From Paenibacillus guangzhouensis (GTDB lineage: Bacteria; Bacillota; Bacilli; Paenibacillales; Paenibacillaceae): a stretch of 64,000 nt of DNA. Positions 25,366-34,409 of the stretch are shown piece by piece; position 1 is the stretch's first letter; each line of letters starts with the position of its first letter. Below the pieces are notes generated by a model. It was not told the DNA's origin. It made no database searches and saw nothing but the letters and a program-made list of their open reading frames with translations. The stretch spans positions 744,001 to 808,000 of the forward strand of contig NZ_CP045293.1 of the NCBI RefSeq assembly GCF_009363075.1. Direction: 5' to 3'. The translations under genes were made by a program, and so were the position numbers.

Positions 25366-26313
25366 ATGAATATACATATTGTTGGCGCCGGATCACTAGG
25401 GTTATTGTTTGCCGGGAAATTAGGCATCGCAGGAGCTAACGTTACATTGTATCCACGCACAGAACAACAGTCAGAACAATTGAGAGAACATGGCATTACG
25501 ATTATTACCGCTCAAGATAAAATCGAACAGAGAACGCATGCTGTGACAATACAAGCTTGGGATCAAATCACTGCTGACACTATGGTTGAAGATGGGGATT
25601 GGATCCTAATAACTGTGAAGCAGAAACATATCGACGACTTGTTCATACAAAGATTGGCTTGGCTAGCCGGGCAGCAGGGATATATCTGTTGTTATCAGAA
25701 TGGTGTGGGACATATAGAATGGATAGAACAGGCGATTGATGCGTCACAGGTATATGTCGCGATTACGACAGAAGCCGCGCGGCGAGATGCTACAGGCATC
25801 GTGACGCACACAGGTAGTGGGAATACACGAATTGGCCACCTAAGAGGCAGCTTGAATGAGGAAAATCTCGAAAATAGTCTAATGAAGTGGCTAAATCGAG
25901 CAGGATTCAGCGCACAGGTGTCGAAAAACATCGATATGGATGTTTATCGTAAACTTATGATCAATGCCATCATTAATCCGCTGACTGCGATCATGCGTAT
26001 CCGGAATGGTGAGTTGTTGGACAAGCCGGAGCGATTGCAGTGGATGAAGTGGTTATATGAAGAGATTGAAGCGGTATATCAAGCGAACGATATTTATGTG
26101 GGGGCTGCCATGTGGGATCAAGTGAAGCATGTCTGCGCTGCAACAGCGGCGAATACGTCCTCCATGCTCAAAGATGTGCTAGCGGGATCGGACACAGAGA
26201 TCGAATGGATTAATGGGAGTATACTTCGTCTAGCTGAATCGACTGAACTTGATCCTATCTACAATCGAGCGGTCTATACGCTTGTGCATTCACTCGGAGG
26301 GCCACTCGCATAA
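25366..26313 (+). CDS. panE: 2-dehydropantoate 2-reductase (PanE/ApbA family)
   Basis: 315-residue NADPH-dependent reductase converting ketopantoate to pantoate for coenzyme A synthesis. The N-terminal Rossmann motif is IVGAGSLGLLFAGKL, and TVKQKHIDDL supplies the family Lys region. The substrate-binding Lys/Asn motif KLMINAIINPLTAIM lies near residue 203, with the C-terminal Asp/Ser region AGSDTEIEWINGSI. The ATG at 25366 lies behind AAGGGGAGC. The gene is ylbQ-like by position. Other ApbA-family hydroxyacid reductases cannot be separated by motif alone. Confidence 0.85.
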   Translation: MNIHIVGAGSLGLLFAGKLGIAGANVTLYPRTEQQSEQLREHGITIITAQDKIEQRTHAVTIQAWDQITADTMVEDGDWILITVKQKHIDDLFIQRLAWLAGQQGYICCYQNGVGHIEWIEQAIDASQVYVAITTEAARRDATGIVTHTGSGNTRIGHLRGSLNEENLENSLMKWLNRAGFSAQVSKNIDMDVYRKLMINAIINPLTAIMRIRNGELLDKPERLQWMKWLYEEIEAVYQANDIYVGAAMWDQVKHVCAATAANTSSMLKDVLAGSDTEIEWINGSILRLAESTELDPIYNRAVYTLVHSLGGPLA

Positions 26314-26345
26314 CCATCTTATTCTGGAGAGGAGAATCGAGATAG

Positions 26346-26732
26346 GTGAAGATATTTGGTTTTTTATTACAGTTTTTGACGGTGTTGCCCTTCATTCCTT
26401 TTCTCAGTATATGGTTGATTTATGGATTCATAAATGGAGATAATAAGAAGGCTTTCCGTCTTGCTATGGATGTAACCACTTTATTCTTGATCCTTGTCGT
26501 CGCTACGATGTACAATACGATCTTTGGCGGCAGCTTCGGATTTTACCTGATTGTCTTGGTTTTATTGATCGCAGGAGGCTTACTGGGCGGGGCGCAGAAC
26601 CGTAAACGAGGGAAGATCGATGCGCTAAAGCTAGTGAAAACGATCTGGCGGTTGACATTTTTTGTCATGGCGTTTTTTTACATAATATTCCTAATTACTG
26701 GCGTTATTCGATATTCCTTGCATATTGTCTGA
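26346..26732 (+). CDS. DUF3397 family membrane protein
   Basis: 128 residues with four hydrophobic segments (VLPFIPFLSIWLIYGFI, VTTLFLILVVATMY, GFYLIVLVLLIAGGLLGG, LTFFVMAFFYIIFLITGVI). The topology, the length and the position between panE and the dcw side agree with DUF3397 proteins of Bacillales. GTG start behind GGAGAGGAG, 32 bp after panE, so probably co-transcribed. Function unknown. Confidence 0.7.
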   Translation: MKIFGFLLQFLTVLPFIPFLSIWLIYGFINGDNKKAFRLAMDVTTLFLILVVATMYNTIFGGSFGFYLIVLVLLIAGGLLGGAQNRKRGKIDALKLVKTIWRLTFFVMAFFYIIFLITGVIRYSLHIV

Positions 26733-26822
26733 TAATTCTTTTAAATTAGACCTAGATTTTTTTGACCAGTGGATGTATACTAATTTTCAATTACTTTAAA
26801 TATTTTTTAGGGGGAGTCTAGT

Positions 26823-28505
26823 TTGAAAAGAAAAAGTTTACTTCTGATTCTTACTTTGATTGTTGTCCTCGGGACAGTGCTGGCCGGATGTGGAGGCAAA
26901 ACAGAAAACAAAAATGAAGCCTCTAAAGGTACAGAACAAACGACTGACTCCGAAACAGCTAAAGTAAGCAAGGGCGGAACATTCCGCATGAACTTGCATT
27001 CTGAGCCGCCAAGTCTTGATCCTGCACAAGCACAAGATAACACTTCGGGTACTGTGCTTAACGCGATTTTCGCAGGTCTTGCTGAAATCGACAAAGACGG
27101 TAAAGCCGTTCCAGCCGCAGCTGAGAGCTGGGAAGAGAATGGCAACAAGATCACTTTCCACCTTCGCAAAGATGGTAAATGGAGCAATGGTGATCCTGTA
27201 ACAGCACATGATTTCGAGTACGCTTGGAAACATGTCTTGGATCCAAAAACACAACCAGCTCCACCTTATGCTTATCAATTGTTCTACTTGAAGAACGGTG
27301 AGAGCTATAACCAAGGTAAAGCTGATGCAGCATCTGTTGGTGTTAAAGCTACGGATGATTACACACTTGAAGTTGAGCTTGAGAACCCAACGCCTTACTT
27401 CGTTAGTTTGACATCGTTCTATACGTATATGCCAGTTCACAAATCGGCTCAAACAAATCCGAAATGGGCAGCTGATGCAAATACAATTATTTCGAACGGT
27501 GCATTCAAAATGACTGCATGGCAGCATAATGGTTCGATCGAGCTTACGAAGAACGAGAACTACTTCGCGCAAGACAAAGTTAACTTTGATAAAGTTCAAA
27601 TGGCGATGATCGATGCATCCGCTACTGAGCTTAGCATGTACCAAACGAACCAATTGGATTACTCCGGTGCTCCAACGGGTGAATTGCCTACAGACCAAAT
27701 TCCTGTATTGAAAAAATCGTTACCAGACGAATTGAAAATTCAAGGTATTGCAAGTATCTACTACTACGTATTCAACAACACAGTAGAACCTTTCGACAAT
27801 GCTAAAATCCGTAAGGCATTTGCTATGTCGATCGATCGTCAACAAATCGTTGATAAAGTAACGCTTGGTGGCCAAATCCCAGCTTACGGCTTCGTATCCC
27901 CTGGTATCATGGGTGAGAGCAAACCGTTCCGTGAAGAGCATTCCGATGCGGAATACATCAAACCAGATGTAGCAGAAGCTAAGAAATTGCTTGAAGAAGG
28001 TATGAAAGAAAAAGGCTACACAACTCTTCCGCAAATCACTTTGATCCATAACCAAGGTGATGGACATAAGAAAATTGCACAAGCAATTACAGATATGTGG
28101 AAACAAAACTTGGGTGTAACTGTTAAAGTTGAATCCCAAGAGTGGGGCGTATTCCTTAAAAACCGTACCAACGGTAACTATCAAATCGCACGTTCCGGTT
28201 GGGGCGCAGACTACAGTGACCCTATGACATTCCTTGATATGTGGGTAACAAAAGCTGGTAACAACGATGCGAAGTTCTCGAACGAAGAGTACGACAAATT
28301 GATCAAAGAAGCAAAAGCAACAAGCGATAACAAAGTTCGTATGGATAACTTTGCTAAAGCGGAGAAAATCTTAATGGGCGATAGCACAGCGGTTCTTCCG
28401 ATTTACTACTATACAAGTGTAGGTTTGGTTAAACCTAACCTTAAAGGTCTATTCCATGACTTTAACGGAAGCATCCACTTCAATAACGCTTACTTCGAAA
28501 AATAA
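26823..28505 (+). CDS. oppA: Peptide ABC transporter substrate-binding lipoprotein (OppA/DppE-like)
   Basis: 560-residue family 5 binding protein that captures oligo- or dipeptides outside the membrane. The signal peptide ends in the lipobox VLAGCGG (Cys about 23), so it is lipid-anchored. Family features are GTFRMNLHSEPPSLDPAQ, the SWEENGNKITFHLRKDGKWSNGDPVTAHDF region and VRKAF-type KIRKAFAMSIDRQ. TTG start after AGGGGGAGT. A strong terminator lies between it and the permease genes, which would let the binding protein be made in excess. Peptide length preference cannot be told from the sequence. Confidence 0.94.
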   Translation: MKRKSLLLILTLIVVLGTVLAGCGGKTENKNEASKGTEQTTDSETAKVSKGGTFRMNLHSEPPSLDPAQAQDNTSGTVLNAIFAGLAEIDKDGKAVPAAAESWEENGNKITFHLRKDGKWSNGDPVTAHDFEYAWKHVLDPKTQPAPPYAYQLFYLKNGESYNQGKADAASVGVKATDDYTLEVELENPTPYFVSLTSFYTYMPVHKSAQTNPKWAADANTIISNGAFKMTAWQHNGSIELTKNENYFAQDKVNFDKVQMAMIDASATELSMYQTNQLDYSGAPTGELPTDQIPVLKKSLPDELKIQGIASIYYYVFNNTVEPFDNAKIRKAFAMSIDRQQIVDKVTLGGQIPAYGFVSPGIMGESKPFREEHSDAEYIKPDVAEAKKLLEEGMKEKGYTTLPQITLIHNQGDGHKKIAQAITDMWKQNLGVTVKVESQEWGVFLKNRTNGNYQIARSGWGADYSDPMTFLDMWVTKAGNNDAKFSNEEYDKLIKEAKATSDNKVRMDNFAKAEKILMGDSTAVLPIYYYTSVGLVKPNLKGLFHDFNGSIHFNNAYFEK

Positions 28506-28536
28506 GACATCTCAAGTTGTAGCACGATGAAGCTAG

Positions 28537-28577
28537 ATTCGGGATATATGAGAAATCGCATATATCCCGAATTTTTT
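28537..28577 (+). terminator. Terminator between oppA and oppB
   Basis: Perfect 14-bp stem, ATTCGGGATATATG with CATATATCCCGAAT, then seven T residues. It separates the binding-protein gene from the downstream permease/ATPase genes and must be partly read through if they share a promoter. Confidence 0.8.
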
Positions 28578-28701
28578 TGAAGATATAGATTGTATCTTAT
28601 TTCACAGATATTGGATACAGTTTTTGAAACGAATACCGTCCCCTTAAACGACGGCGAGGTCGTTTCGTATGGTCAAAATATTATGATATGGGGGTGTTCG
28701 T

Positions 28702-29637
28702 TTGGCACGGTATATATTCAGCAAGTTTTTCTTTATGCTCGTTTCGATGTTTGTGCTAGCGTCATTGACTTTTGGTCTTATGAAAATTATTCCCGGCGAT
28801 CCCTTTATGTCGGAGAAAGCTGTACCGCCTGAAGTAAAGGCGAAGTTATTTGAACAGTATGGGTTGGACAAGCCGATCCTAGAGCAATACGGTATTTATT
28901 TGAACAATATTCTTCATGGTAATCTTGGCGTTTCAATGAAATTGCAAAATCAAGAGGTTACTAAGGTAATCAGTGACTCTTTCAAATATTCGTTACGACT
29001 TGGTCTTGTATCAATTGTAGTATCGGTTATTGTCGGCGTATCCCTTGGAATGCTGGCAGCACTTAAACACCGCAAGCTGCTAGATAATGTGGCGATGGTG
29101 ATTGCGGTTATCGGGATTTCGGTACCGAGTTTCGTACTTGCATCATTCATGCAGTATGCATTCGGGGTCAAATTGATGTGGCTTCCAGTTGCTGGATTGG
29201 ATAGTCCGCTAACCTATGTCATGCCGGTTCTAGCATTGTCAGCGCTTTCCATTGCGTTCATTGCACGCCTAACGCGTTCGAGCATGTTGGAAGTATTATC
29301 GGCCGACTATATTAAGACAGCGAAAGCGAAAGGCTTGACAGCTGGTACGATTCTTCGCAGACACGTGCTGCGCAACGGAATCATGCCTGTTGTTACGTAT
29401 ATCGGTCCGCTTGCAGCTAACGTTATTACGGGTTCCGTTGTTATCGAATCTATCTTCGGGATTAGCGGCTTGGGTAAAGTCTTCGTCTACAATATTACGA
29501 ACCGTGACTATCCAATGATCATGGGGATTACATTGTTTTACGGTATTATTTTGATGTTGGCGCGTTTTGTAACGGATCTATCTTATGGCTTTATCGATCC
29601 GCGTATTAAATTGCGTTCACAACGGAAGGAGGGCTAA
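28702..29637 (+). CDS. oppB: Peptide ABC transporter permease OppB/DppB
   Basis: 311-residue inner permease with about six helices. The N-terminus LTFGLMKIIPGDPF, the AIIGISVPSF-like IAVIGISVPSFVLASF and the EAA loop DYIKTAKAKGLTAGTILRRHVLRNG are typical of binding-protein-dependent permeases of the OppB class. TTG start after ATGGGGGTG. Two bases separate it from oppC, indicating translational linkage. Confidence 0.93.
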   Translation: MARYIFSKFFFMLVSMFVLASLTFGLMKIIPGDPFMSEKAVPPEVKAKLFEQYGLDKPILEQYGIYLNNILHGNLGVSMKLQNQEVTKVISDSFKYSLRLGLVSIVVSVIVGVSLGMLAALKHRKLLDNVAMVIAVIGISVPSFVLASFMQYAFGVKLMWLPVAGLDSPLTYVMPVLALSALSIAFIARLTRSSMLEVLSADYIKTAKAKGLTAGTILRRHVLRNGIMPVVTYIGPLAANVITGSVVIESIFGISGLGKVFVYNITNRDYPMIMGITLFYGIILMLARFVTDLSYGFIDPRIKLRSQRKEG

Positions 29638-29639
29638 TC

Positions 29640-30587
29640 GTGGCAGGAAATCAGAATCATGAAGCTGTACTCAACAATCTGACGCCAGATGATTTTCGTC
29701 CTATTAGCCAAGATGATAAGAATAGCGAAATCATTCAGCGTGAGAGCCTTTCGGCATGGCGTGATGCTTGGGAGCGTCTGCGTGAGAATAAACTCGCCAT
29801 GTCAGGTCTTACCATTCTAATTCTTCTAATTATTATGGCCATCTTCGGTCCAATGTTCTCAAAGTATGATTACTTTACTAATAACCTAGATGCGACGAAT
29901 TTAGCACCATCCGGTGATCACTGGTTCGGAACGGATGATCTTGGTCGCGATATGTGGGCAAGAACATGGATGGGTGCGCGCATTTCCCTTATTGTTGGTT
30001 TTGCGGCTGCGCTGTCCGATTTGATTTTCGGCGTTATCTATGGTGGTATTATGGGTTATGTCGGCGGTAAGACCGATGAAATTATGAATAAGGTATCTGA
30101 AATTCTATATTCGATTCCTTACTTGCTCGTTTGTATCCTATTGCTTGTTGTCATGGAGCCAAGTCTATTGACTATCATTATTGCGATGGCGATTACAGGC
30201 TGGATTAATATGGCTTGGATCGTTCGCGGTCAGACGATGGGTCTTAAGAACCAAGAGTATGTTCTTGCATCCCGTTCGATGGGTGCTGGCGCAGGCCGCA
30301 TTTTGCTTCGCCATTTGATTCCGAATGCGATGGGTCCAATCATCGTAACTTTGACGTTAACGGTTCCATCTGCGATTTTCGCAGAGGCGTTCCTCAGCTT
30401 CTTAGGTCTTGGTGTTCAAGTTCCAGTCGCATCTTGGGGTTCCATGATCAGCGATGCATTGAGTTCGTGGATGATCTATCCATGGCGCATGTTCTTCCCA
30501 GCGATCCTCATCAGCTTGACGATGTTGTCGTTCAACGTACTTGGTGATGGTCTTCGTGATGCACTCGATCCAAAAATGAAAAAATAG
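29640..30587 (+). CDS. oppC: Peptide ABC transporter permease OppC/DppC
   Basis: 315 residues. The long soluble N-terminus ends in SLSAWRDAWERLRENKLAMSG, the DppC/OppC N-terminal domain, followed by six helices. The periplasmic motif HWFGTDDLGRDMWARTWMGARISL and the EAA loop YVLASRSMGAGAGRILLRHLIPN confirm the class. GTG start behind AAGGAGGG. Confidence 0.94.
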   Translation: MAGNQNHEAVLNNLTPDDFRPISQDDKNSEIIQRESLSAWRDAWERLRENKLAMSGLTILILLIIMAIFGPMFSKYDYFTNNLDATNLAPSGDHWFGTDDLGRDMWARTWMGARISLIVGFAAALSDLIFGVIYGGIMGYVGGKTDEIMNKVSEILYSIPYLLVCILLLVVMEPSLLTIIIAMAITGWINMAWIVRGQTMGLKNQEYVLASRSMGAGAGRILLRHLIPNAMGPIIVTLTLTVPSAIFAEAFLSFLGLGVQVPVASWGSMISDALSSWMIYPWRMFFPAILISLTMLSFNVLGDGLRDALDPKMKK

Positions 30588-30600
30588 GAGGTGTGTAGGT

Positions 30601-31593
30601 ATGCAACCCATTTTGGAAGTTAAAGATTTAAGCGTGTCCTTTAAAGTCCGCGGCGGTGAGGTTCAAGCGGTTCGCGGTGTGAATTTCCATGTGAATAAAG
30701 GGGAAGCGGTAGCGATCGTGGGTGAATCGGGTAGTGGTAAGAGTGTTACGGCACAATCCATTATGCGACTTCTTCCTACACCCCCAAGCTTTGTGAAGAA
30801 TGGTTCGATTCTTTTCCAAGGGGAAGAGATTCTGAATAAAACGAATAAAGAGATGGAAGCGATCCGCGGTAAAGATATCGGGATGATCTTCCAAGATCCG
30901 ATGACTTCGCTTAACCCGACGATTACGATCGGGAAGCAGATTACAGAAGGTCTAATCAAGCATCAGAATGTATCGAAAAAAGATGCACAAGGTCGTGCGA
31001 TTGAGATGTTGAAACTCGTTGGTATTCCGAATCCGGAGTCCCGGTTCAACCAATATCCGCATGAATTCTCAGGCGGTATGCGTCAGCGCGCGATGATCGC
31101 GATTGCGCTTGCTTGTAACCCATCGCTTCTTATTGCGGATGAGCCGACAACAGCGCTAGACGTTACGATCCAAGCTCAAATCCTCGATGTAATGAAGGAT
31201 ATGCAGAAGAAACTTGGCGTTTCGATCATTCTGATTACGCATGACCTTGGTGTCGTTGCAGATATGTGTGATCGCGTTGTCGTTATGTATGCAGGTAAAG
31301 TCGTTGAGACAGGGACGAAATGGGAGATCTTTAAGAATCCTCAGCATCCTTATACAAGAGGCTTGCTTCGTTCATTGCCTCGTCTGGATCAGAAAAAAGA
31401 CGAGCCGCTCATTCCGATCCACGGAACACCGCCAGATTTGATCAAGCCACCAGCTGGCTGTGGATTCTGTGCGCGTTGTGATGAAGCGATGCGCATCTGT
31501 GAGACGCAGGATCCAGGTGTAACGCAGCTTAGTGAATCACATGCATCCCGTTGCTGGTTGCTGCATCCAATGGCTAAGGAGGTGCAGGCATGA
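30601..31593 (+). CDS. oppD: Peptide ABC transporter ATP-binding protein OppD/DppD
   Basis: 330-residue ATPase. Walker [11 protein letters not shown] (about residue 40), Q-loop [10 protein letters not shown], signature SGGMRQR, Walker [13 protein letters not shown] and switch His in ITHDLG. The C-terminal oligopeptide-transporter extension has a Cys cluster ([15 protein letters not shown]), which in related proteins binds an iron-sulfur cluster. Stop overlaps the start of oppF by four bases (ATGA). Confidence 0.95.
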   Translation: MQPILEVKDLSVSFKVRGGEVQAVRGVNFHVNKGEAVAIVGESGSGKSVTAQSIMRLLPTPPSFVKNGSILFQGEEILNKTNKEMEAIRGKDIGMIFQDPMTSLNPTITIGKQITEGLIKHQNVSKKDAQGRAIEMLKLVGIPNPESRFNQYPHEFSGGMRQRAMIAIALACNPSLLIADEPTTALDVTIQAQILDVMKDMQKKLGVSIILITHDLGVVADMCDRVVVMYAGKVVETGTKWEIFKNPQHPYTRGLLRSLPRLDQKKDEPLIPIHGTPPDLIKPPAGCGFCARCDEAMRICETQDPGVTQLSESHASRCWLLHPMAKEVQA

Positions 31594-32552
31594 GTAATAA
31601 ACAACCTTTAGTTGAAGTAGATCAACTGATGAAATATTTTAACATTGGGGGCGGCGCAACACTTAAGGCCGTGAACAATATTAGTTTCTCAATCCAACAA
31701 GGTGAGACTTTAGGGGTTGTAGGGGAGTCGGGTTGCGGTAAATCTACTGCAGGCCGTACGATACTCAGACTCTATGAGCCAACAGCAGGACAAGTCCGAT
31801 TCAATGGAACGAATATCTATGATTTGTCGGGTTCCAAACTTAAAGCAATGCGCCGCGAAATGCAAATGATTTTCCAAGATCCATACGCTTCTCTTAATCC
31901 GCGTATGACGGTCTCGGATATTATTGCAGAGCCGCTCTTGATTCATAACTTGAACGCAAGCCGCGCAGAGCGTAAAAAACGTGTTGAAGAATTGCTAGAT
32001 CTCGTTGGTCTGAACGCGGAACATGCGACACGTTACCCGCATGAGTTCTCAGGCGGACAACGTCAACGGATTGGGATTGCAAGAGCGCTTGCTGTAAATC
32101 CGAAGTTCATCATTTGTGATGAACCGATCTCAGCGCTAGACGTATCGATCCAAGCACAGGTCGTGAACTTGCTGCAAGATTTGCAGCGTGATTTCGGATT
32201 GACTTACCTGTTCATCGCGCATGACCTCTCCATGGTTAAGCATATCAGTGACCGGGTAGCGGTTATGTATCTTGGTAAAGTTGTTGAGCTTGCGACGAGT
32301 GAAGAGCTCTATGCAAATCCGCAGCATCCTTATACGCGCGCGCTATTATCCGCAATTCCGATTCCGGATCCAGAAGTCGAAGCAACGAAAGAGCGCGTCG
32401 TATTGAAAGGCGATCTTCCGAGTCCAATCAATCCGCCAAGCGGCTGCCATTTCCGGACAAGATGTCCGATGGCAACAGAGAAATGTGCTTCGGTTGAGCC
32501 AGAATTGGTAGAGACTAAATCGGGTCATTTCGCCGCATGTCATTATATTTAA
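31590..32552 (+). CDS. oppF: Peptide ABC transporter ATP-binding protein OppF/DppF
   Basis: 320-residue partner ATPase. Walker [17 protein letters not shown]-loop [12 protein letters not shown], signature [14 protein letters not shown], Walker [15 protein letters not shown] and switch His in IAHDLS. The C-terminal extension again carries Cys residues ([16 protein letters not shown]). Overlaps oppD by ATGA; transcription ends at a long terminator at 32563-32613. Confidence 0.95.
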   Translation: MSNKQPLVEVDQLMKYFNIGGGATLKAVNNISFSIQQGETLGVVGESGCGKSTAGRTILRLYEPTAGQVRFNGTNIYDLSGSKLKAMRREMQMIFQDPYASLNPRMTVSDIIAEPLLIHNLNASRAERKKRVEELLDLVGLNAEHATRYPHEFSGGQRQRIGIARALAVNPKFIICDEPISALDVSIQAQVVNLLQDLQRDFGLTYLFIAHDLSMVKHISDRVAVMYLGKVVELATSEELYANPQHPYTRALLSAIPIPDPEVEATKERVVLKGDLPSPINPPSGCHFRTRCPMATEKCASVEPELVETKSGHFAACHYI

Positions 32553-32562
32553 TCGGTTAAGC

Positions 32563-32613
32563 AAAGGGTTGTTTATTGGAGTCCTCCAGGACTTCGATAA
32601 ACAGCCTTTTTTT
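32563..32613 (+). terminator. Terminator of the opp operon
   Basis: Long imperfect stem: AAGGGTTGTTTAT with ATAAACAGCCTT and an inner GGAGTCC/GGACTTC helix, then seven T residues. Confidence 0.85.
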
Positions 32614-32633
32614 ATTTTTTGCTCCTTGTTCCT

Positions 32634-32663
32634 TTGACGAAATGACCTCAGGTTGTGTACAAT
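32634..32663 (+). promoter_or_regulatory. SigA promoter for bshC
   Basis: TTGACG at 32634-32639 and TACAAT at 32658-32663 with an 18-bp spacer, preceded by TGTG. Transcription would start about 70 bases before the bshC start codon. Confidence 0.6.
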
Positions 32664-32739
32664 CAAGAGAGATCACTTTCAAAAAAATAGTGGCTTGTTT
32701 TTTTGGGTCCAAATATAAATTGAAATGGAGGGGCTGGAC

Positions 32740-34368
32740 GTGAACGTAGTTCAAGTACCCATGAAAGTCAATCAACCTTTATCAGATACATATATAAAGG
32801 ATTATGAGCAGGTTCGTGAATTGTTCGATTATAATCCAGTATCTGAGCAGGATTGGCATGCAAGAGTAGCTTGGTTAGACAAGACGCGCGATTTACGCGC
32901 GGAACGCAAAGAGCTCGTTAAGCGATTGCGCGCATATAATGCGGAGAGAAATCCGCATGCTGCCGTATCAACGGCATTGGATCAATTGGAGCAAGATGAT
33001 GCGTTGGTCGTGGTCGGGGGTCAACAAAGTGGTTTATTTACAGGACCTCTGCTCGTGATCTATAAGGCGCTAACTATTATTCAGACAGCACGTATGGCGG
33101 CACAGCGATTGAGTCGTCCCGTTGTTCCTGTATTCTGGATCGCAGGGGAAGATCACGATTTCGACGAAGTAAATCATACGTACGTATTATCGCCAGAACT
33201 ACAAGTACAGAAGATTCGAATAGATCATCCGACAGGCGTAAGATCGATGGTGAGTGAGGTTGTTGTATCGCCAGAAGTTTGGCATGCTGCAATCCAGCAG
33301 CTATGTGACCTTCTTCCAAATACAGAGTTCAAGGCTGATCTTATGGAGAAGCTGAATACTTATGCGGCTGTCTCGGATACGCTAAGTGATTTCTATGCAC
33401 GCATTTTCGGCATGTTGTTCGGGGAAGCAGGACTCGTCTTAATTGATTCGGCCGATCAAGCCATTCGTTCCATCGAAGTGCCGATGTTCGAGCGTATTAT
33501 TGCACAGAACGATGAGCTGGAGCGCGCATATTTCCAATCCCAAGATGATGTTGCAAGGCAAGGGTTCTCAGCCCAAGCAGATGTTACGGCCGGGAATGCG
33601 AACTTGTTCTATATTCATGAAGGTACACGGTTGTTATTGCACAAAGAGAATGGGCGGTTTACAGATCGGAAAGGGCTGGTGTCCTTCAGTGTTGATGAAT
33701 TAAGAACTGCACTTGCATCATCCCCAGAACGTTTCAGTAATAATGTACTGACAAGACCGCTCATGCAGGATTATTTGTTCCCTGTGCTATCGGCGATACT
33801 TGGCACGGGAGAAATTGCTTATTGGGCATTGACGCACCATGCGTTCCATGAGGTGGGCTTCCGAATGCCGATTATCGTGCCGCGGATGTCTTTCACGTTC
33901 GTAGAAGGTACGGTACAGAAGCAAATGACCAAATATGATCTGACGTTCGAGGATGTTACGGAACGATTCGCAGAGCGGAGAGAAGCTTGGCTGCATGCGC
34001 AGGATACACTTGGACTGGATGCGGACTTCGATCATCTGAAGCAAGAGCTGGAGTCCATGTATCAACCTATCTTAAGCAAATTGGCTCAGATCCAAGCGGG
34101 ATTAGGGAAACTTGGCGAGACGAATAAGCAGAAGGTGATGGAGCAGGTTGAATTTTTGCAAAATCGGGCTGTCAACGACTTAGCGAAGCAGAATGAAACG
34201 GCACTCAGACACTGGGACCGCATTCATAGTTCCTTAATGCCCCTTGGCAAACCACAGGAACGTGTTTATAATATCTTTGCGTATCTTAATCGATATGGAA
34301 GCGCTTGGATTTCATCCTTATACGAGATTCCACTTGATCTAACAGGTCAGCATCGTGTGATTTCTTAA
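32740..34368 (+). CDS. bshC: Bacillithiol biosynthesis cysteine-adding enzyme BshC
   Basis: 542 residues. BshC adds cysteine to glucosaminyl-malate in the last step of bacillithiol synthesis, the low-molecular-weight thiol of Bacillales. Family features include VVGGQQSGLFTGPLLVIYKALTII (about residue 88), FWIAGEDHDFDEVNH (about 130) and the C-terminal EIAYWALTHHAFHEVGFRMPI (about 360) followed by a coiled-coil segment. GTG 32740 is chosen because GGAGGGG sits six bases upstream and itself overlaps an earlier ATG. It precedes the dcw cluster as yllA does in Bacillus, with two genes inserted between. Confidence 0.94.
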   Translation: MNVVQVPMKVNQPLSDTYIKDYEQVRELFDYNPVSEQDWHARVAWLDKTRDLRAERKELVKRLRAYNAERNPHAAVSTALDQLEQDDALVVVGGQQSGLFTGPLLVIYKALTIIQTARMAAQRLSRPVVPVFWIAGEDHDFDEVNHTYVLSPELQVQKIRIDHPTGVRSMVSEVVVSPEVWHAAIQQLCDLLPNTEFKADLMEKLNTYAAVSDTLSDFYARIFGMLFGEAGLVLIDSADQAIRSIEVPMFERIIAQNDELERAYFQSQDDVARQGFSAQADVTAGNANLFYIHEGTRLLLHKENGRFTDRKGLVSFSVDELRTALASSPERFSNNVLTRPLMQDYLFPVLSAILGTGEIAYWALTHHAFHEVGFRMPIIVPRMSFTFVEGTVQKQMTKYDLTFEDVTERFAERREAWLHAQDTLGLDADFDHLKQELESMYQPILSKLAQIQAGLGKLGETNKQKVMEQVEFLQNRAVNDLAKQNETALRHWDRIHSSLMPLGKPQERVYNIFAYLNRYGSAWISSLYEIPLDLTGQHRVIS

Positions 34369-34409
34369 TCTAATGCAGACGTCATAACCACACTGTAGGA
34401 GGTAAGCGA

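Noticed and set aside
26770-26790. TTGACC and TATACT upstream of oppA as a SigA promoter
   Set aside because: The two elements are about eight bases apart, too close to work together.
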